This document shows, piece after piece, positions 60,975 through 64,000 of a stretch of DNA of 64,000 nucleotides. Origin of the DNA: Falsiroseomonas sp051859025 (GTDB lineage Bacteria; Pseudomonadota; Alphaproteobacteria; Acetobacterales; Acetobacteraceae). The notes beneath the pieces are model-generated. The model worked only from the letters and a program-made list of their open reading frames with translations. It made no database searches and was not told the origin of the DNA. Position 1 is the first letter of the stretch, and each line of letters opens with the position of its first letter. The translations under genes were made by a program, and so were the position numbers. The stretch lies in contig NZ_JBHYGL010000023.1 in NCBI RefSeq assembly GCF_051859025.1, positions 379,663 through 443,662 on the forward strand. Reading direction: 5' to 3'.

Positions 60975-62341
60975 CGGGAAGCACTTTCGGTCAGCGCCTG
61001 CACCACGGTCTTCATACCCGTGGCCAGGCTGCCCTTGACGAGGATCGCATCGCCATCGCGCAGCGCGCCGAGGACGAGGGGGACGAGTTCCCGGGATGTC
61101 GGTACCCAGCCCCCATGCAGGGCGGCGGGAATGGCAGCCAGGGCGTGGCGCATCAATGGCCCGCAGGCGAAGACCAGATCCGCGGATTCCGCGATGTGCG
61201 GGGCGAGCGCGGCGTGCTCCGCCTCCGCGAAGTCGCCCAGCTCCCCCATCTGGCCGAGCACCGCGATCCGCCGGCGGGCCGGCAGCAGCTTCAGCAGGGC
61301 CAGCGCGGCGCGCATGGAGGGTGGCTGGCCGTTATAGGCTTCGTCCAGCAGGGTCGCGCTGCCGCCATCGGGGGTCGCGATCCGCTGCCGGTCGCCCCGG
61401 CCGGCCAGGGCGCGGAACCCAGCCAGGCTCTCCGCCGCCACTGCCACATCGGCGCCGAGCGCGCGCACCACGGCCAGGGCGGCGATCGCGTTGCGCGCCA
61501 TGTGCAGCCCGGGGGTGCCGAGCCGGAAGCGCACGGTCTGCCCGGCGATATCGGCGGTGATGGTGGTGCCCTCGGCATCCGGCTCCATCGCCGTCGCGCG
61601 GGCATCGCCATGGGCCCCGAAGGTCAGGGTATCAGCCGCACCAGCCAATTCGCGCAGAAGCGGCAGGAAGGGGCTTTCCGCCGGCAGCACCGCGACGCCG
61701 CCGGGCAGCAGGCCCTCCATGATGGAGCCCTTCTCCCGCGCGATCGCCTCCAGGCTGCCCATATGGCCGATATGCGCGGCCTCGATGGCCGTGATCGCGG
61801 TGACATGGGGCCGGGCGAGGCGGGCCAGGGGCGCGATCTCCCCGGGGTGGTTCATGCCGATCTCGATGATGCCGAAGGCGCTGCCGGCCGGCATGCGGGC
61901 GAGCGTGAGGGGCACGCCCCAATGGTTGTTGTAGCTGGCGACCGCGGCATGCGTCGGCCCCTGCGCGGAAAGCGCGGTGCGCAGCATCTCCTTCGTCGTC
62001 GTCTTGCCGACGCTGCCCGTGACACCCGCGAAGCGCCCGGTGGCGCGCCGGCGGCCCGCATCGCCGAGTGCCGTCAGCCCCGCCAGCGTGTCGCCCACGC
62101 GAAGCAGCGCGCCATCGGCCGCGACCCCGGGCGGGGCCCGGTCCACCATGGCCGCGGCGGCGCCACGCGCCAGCGCATCGGCCACGAAATCATGCCCATC
62201 CCGCACATCGCGCAGCGCGATGAAGAGGTCCCCCGGCCCGGCGGAGCGGCTGTCGATGCACACGCCGGTGATGCGGACCTCGTCGCCGATCGTGCCGCCC
62301 GTCGCATCCCGCAGCCCGGCGCTGTCCCACAACACGGTCAT
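60971..62341 (-). CDS. murF: UDP-MurNAc-tripeptide--D-Ala-D-Ala ligase
   Basis: 456 residues. Mur ligase with VCIDSRSAGPGDLFIALRDV, ATP loop GVTGSVGKTTTKEMLRTAL, EIGMNHPGEIAPLARLARPH and LLDEAYNGQPPSMRAALALL. Adds D-Ala-D-Ala to the UDP-tripeptide. Overlaps murE by four bases. Confidence 0.96.
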   Translation of the reverse strand: MTVLWDSAGLRDATGGTIGDEVRITGVCIDSRSAGPGDLFIALRDVRDGHDFVADALARGAAAAMVDRAPPGVAADGALLRVGDTLAGLTALGDAGRRRATGRFAGVTGSVGKTTTKEMLRTALSAQGPTHAAVASYNNHWGVPLTLARMPAGSAFGIIEIGMNHPGEIAPLARLARPHVTAITAIEAAHIGHMGSLEAIAREKGSIMEGLLPGGVAVLPAESPFLPLLRELAGAADTLTFGAHGDARATAMEPDAEGTTITADIAGQTVRFRLGTPGLHMARNAIAALAVVRALGADVAVAAESLAGFRALAGRGDRQRIATPDGGSATLLDEAYNGQPPSMRAALALLKLLPARRRIAVLGQMGELGDFAEAEHAALAPHIAESADLVFACGPLMRHALAAIPAALHGGWVPTSRELVPLVLGALRDGDAILVKGSLATGMKTVVQALTESASR

Positions 62342-63840
62342 GCCGCCATATCCCCGGCCAGGCCGCGCACGACCGCCACGTCATCGAAGGGCAGCGTCAC
62401 GGCGCCGATCGTCTGCCCGCTTTCATGGCCCTTGCCCGCCACCGCGAGCACATCGCCCGGGCGCAGGTCGGACAGCGCGCGGGCGATCGCGGCGTGGCGG
62501 TCCCCGGCATCGATCCCGCCCGGGCAGCCCGCTAGGACCGCGGCGCGGATCATGGCCGCGTCCTCGCTGCGGGGGTTGTCATCCGTCACCCAGCAGCGAT
62601 CCGCCAGCCGGGCGCAGGCCGCGCCCATCAGGGGCCGCTTGCCCGGGTCCCGGTCCCCGCCCGCGCCGAACAGCACATGCAGCCGCGCATCCGGCGCCAC
62701 ATGCGGCCGTAGCGCCACCAGCAGCCGTTCCAGCGCATCCGGCGTATGGGCGTAGTCCACATAGACCGCCGCGCCATTCGGCAGGCGCGCCGCCAGTTCC
62801 ATCCGGCCGCGCACGCCGCGAAGGCCGGGCAGCAGGTCCAGCGCCCGGCTGGCGGCCATGCCGGTGGCGATCGCCAGCGCCGCGGCCATCAGCGCATTGT
62901 CGGCCTGGAAGCGGCCGGGCAGGGGCAGCGTGACTTCCCGGTCCTCCCCCATCCCCACGATCCGGATGCGCTGGCCGGCCGGCAGCGGCGCATGGGCGGC
63001 CAGGCGAAGGGCCTCCCCGCCTTCGCCGACCGTCAGCAGGCGGAGGCGCCTGGCGGCGGCGATGGCACGCAGCGCGGCCAGGGTTTCGGCATCCATCGCC
63101 GCATTCGCCACCGCCGCTGCCCCTTCCGGCAGCAGCGTGTCGAACAGGCGCAGCTTGGCGGCGCGATAGGCCTCCATGCTGCCATGGTAGTCCAGGTGGT
63201 CGCGCGTCAGGTTGCTGAAGCCGGCCGCCGTCAGCACCACGCCATCCAGCCGCCGCTGCTCGATCCCGTGGGAGGACGCTTCCATCGCCACGGCGGTGAT
63301 GCCCCCGCGGGCGAGTGCCGCCAGCGTTCCATGCAGCGCCACCGGGTCCGGCGTGGTCAGCGACGGGCCGGGCGGAAAGCCGGGCGCCACCAGGCCGAGC
63401 GTGCCCATCGACGCCGCGAGGGCGCCATCCAGCGCCCAGAGCTGGCGGAGGAAATCGACGGTGCTGGTCTTGCCGTTGGTGCCCGTCATGGCGACCAGCG
63501 TCGCGGGCTGCGCGCCGTGGAAGGCCGCGGCCAGCCGGGCCAGCGCGCCGCGCGGATCTGCGGCCAGGATCAAGGGCCGCGCGGGCGTGCCTTCCGGCCA
63601 CGCTGTATCGGTCGGTGCGAGTACAGCCGCGGCGCCGGCTGCGACCGCCGCCGCGATGAAGCGGCGGCCATCGGCCTGGCTGCCCGGCAGGGCGGCGAAG
63701 AGGAAGCCCGGGCGAAGCTGGCGGCTGTCGGCCGTCAGCCCCGCGATCGCGGGCAGCGGTCCCGGCGGCGGCTGGAGGCCGGGTACATCGCGCAGAAGAT
63801 CGAGGAGCGGGCGCAAGGTCGCGCCGTCATCGGGGCGCAA
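62338..63840 (-). CDS. murE: UDP-MurNAc-L-Ala-D-Glu--meso-DAP ligase
   Basis: 500 residues from a TTG at 63840, the earliest in-frame start; a TTG at 63816 is also possible, and no in-frame ATG precedes the conserved part. AIAGLTADSRQLRPGFLFAA, ATP loop MTGTNGKTSTVDFLRQLW, EASSHGIEQRRLDGV and the specificity motif DNPR in TDDNPRSEDAAMIR, which marks meso-diaminopimelate enzymes. The start lies within the ftsI 3' end. Confidence 0.95.
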   Translation of the reverse strand: MRPDDGATLRPLLDLLRDVPGLQPPPGPLPAIAGLTADSRQLRPGFLFAALPGSQADGRRFIAAAVAAGAAAVLAPTDTAWPEGTPARPLILAADPRGALARLAAAFHGAQPATLVAMTGTNGKTSTVDFLRQLWALDGALAASMGTLGLVAPGFPPGPSLTTPDPVALHGTLAALARGGITAVAMEASSHGIEQRRLDGVVLTAAGFSNLTRDHLDYHGSMEAYRAAKLRLFDTLLPEGAAAVANAAMDAETLAALRAIAAARRLRLLTVGEGGEALRLAAHAPLPAGQRIRIVGMGEDREVTLPLPGRFQADNALMAAALAIATGMAASRALDLLPGLRGVRGRMELAARLPNGAAVYVDYAHTPDALERLLVALRPHVAPDARLHVLFGAGGDRDPGKRPLMGAACARLADRCWVTDDNPRSEDAAMIRAAVLAGCPGGIDAGDRHAAIARALSDLRPGDVLAVAGKGHESGQTIGAVTLPFDDVAVVRGLAGDMAA

Positions 63841-64000
63841 GGCTCGCCTCCCGCAGCCCGGCGGGGGGTGCGGCGGCGGCGGGGCGGGACGCCTCGGCGG
63901 CGCGGGCGGGGGCGGAGGCCGTCGGCGCGGTGGGCGCCACCCGCGGCGGGGCTTGCGGGGCGGGGGTCGTAGCGGGCGGCGTCGCCGGCGTCGCCCGGGC
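63827..64000 (-). CDS. ftsI: FtsI C-terminal tail, partial
   Basis: The open frame enters from the right edge and encodes 57 residues of an Ala/Pro/Thr-rich tail ending ASLAPR before TGA. Its place directly before murE, with a 14-base overlap, and such a low-complexity end, are those of alphaproteobacterial FtsI (PBP3), the septal transpeptidase. No catalytic domain falls inside the window, so the assignment rests on position. Confidence 0.7.
   Translation of the reverse strand, partial: ARATPATPPATTPAPQAPPRVAPTAPTASAPARAAEASRPAAAAPPAGLREASLAPR

Overview
The window comes from a GC-rich alphaproteobacterium. The cell-division and peptidoglycan gene order, the meso-diaminopimelate type MurE, the Ala/Pro-rich FtsI tail and the polyamine-transporter block suggest Acetobacteraceae (Roseomonas-like). 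That placement rests on gene style only; no search was run.

Layout. (1) 1-6317, minus strand: a modular type I polyketide synthase running off the left edge, with a type II thioesterase just upstream. (2) 6582-17252, plus strand: two small charged DUF proteins, an ABC1/UbiB-family kinase, a two-gene RND efflux pump, three tandem Coq4-like proteins with a TerB-like front half, and a small protein resembling an NHLP/nitrile-hydratase leader. I regard this as the best candidate for an undescribed system, probably linked to quinone or membrane lipids. (3) 17345-25406: tRNA-Thr(GGT) followed by an 8-kb integrative element. It is bounded by 30-bp direct repeats copied from the tRNA 3' end, and carries a tyrosine integrase, a serine recombinase, an Abi-alpha/DUF2939 pair and several unknown genes. 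(4) 25427-30032, minus strand: an FNR-type regulator broken by a frameshift, then an orphan phage tail-spike cassette. (5) 30388-34317: a complete spermidine/putrescine-type ABC transporter in the order binding protein, ATPase, permease, permease. (6) 34367-42294: metabolic and accessory genes, including two tandem class I aminotransferases, acetyltransferases, DinB, a haloacetate-dehalogenase-like hydrolase, a 3-hydroxyisobutyrate-dehydrogenase-like enzyme, a lactonase-like metallo-hydrolase and a small membrane protein. (7) 42334-64000, minus strand: ftsI(partial)-murE-murF-mraY-murD-ftsW-murG-murC-murB-ddl-ftsQ-ftsA-ftsZ-lpxC-bamD-recN-GNAT-ligA.

How the genes work together. In the mur/fts block nearly every gene overlaps the next by 4 bases, so the steps from UDP-MurNAc-peptide to lipid II and the Z-ring are translationally coupled. 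The potD-A-B-C genes form one importer. In the quinone-like locus, the kinase family and the Coq4 family are both known from ubiquinone biosynthesis, but their combination with TerB-like domains, an RND pump and an NHLP-like protein is not a pathway I recognise. The island has no conjugation, replication or capsid genes, so it depends on other elements for transfer.
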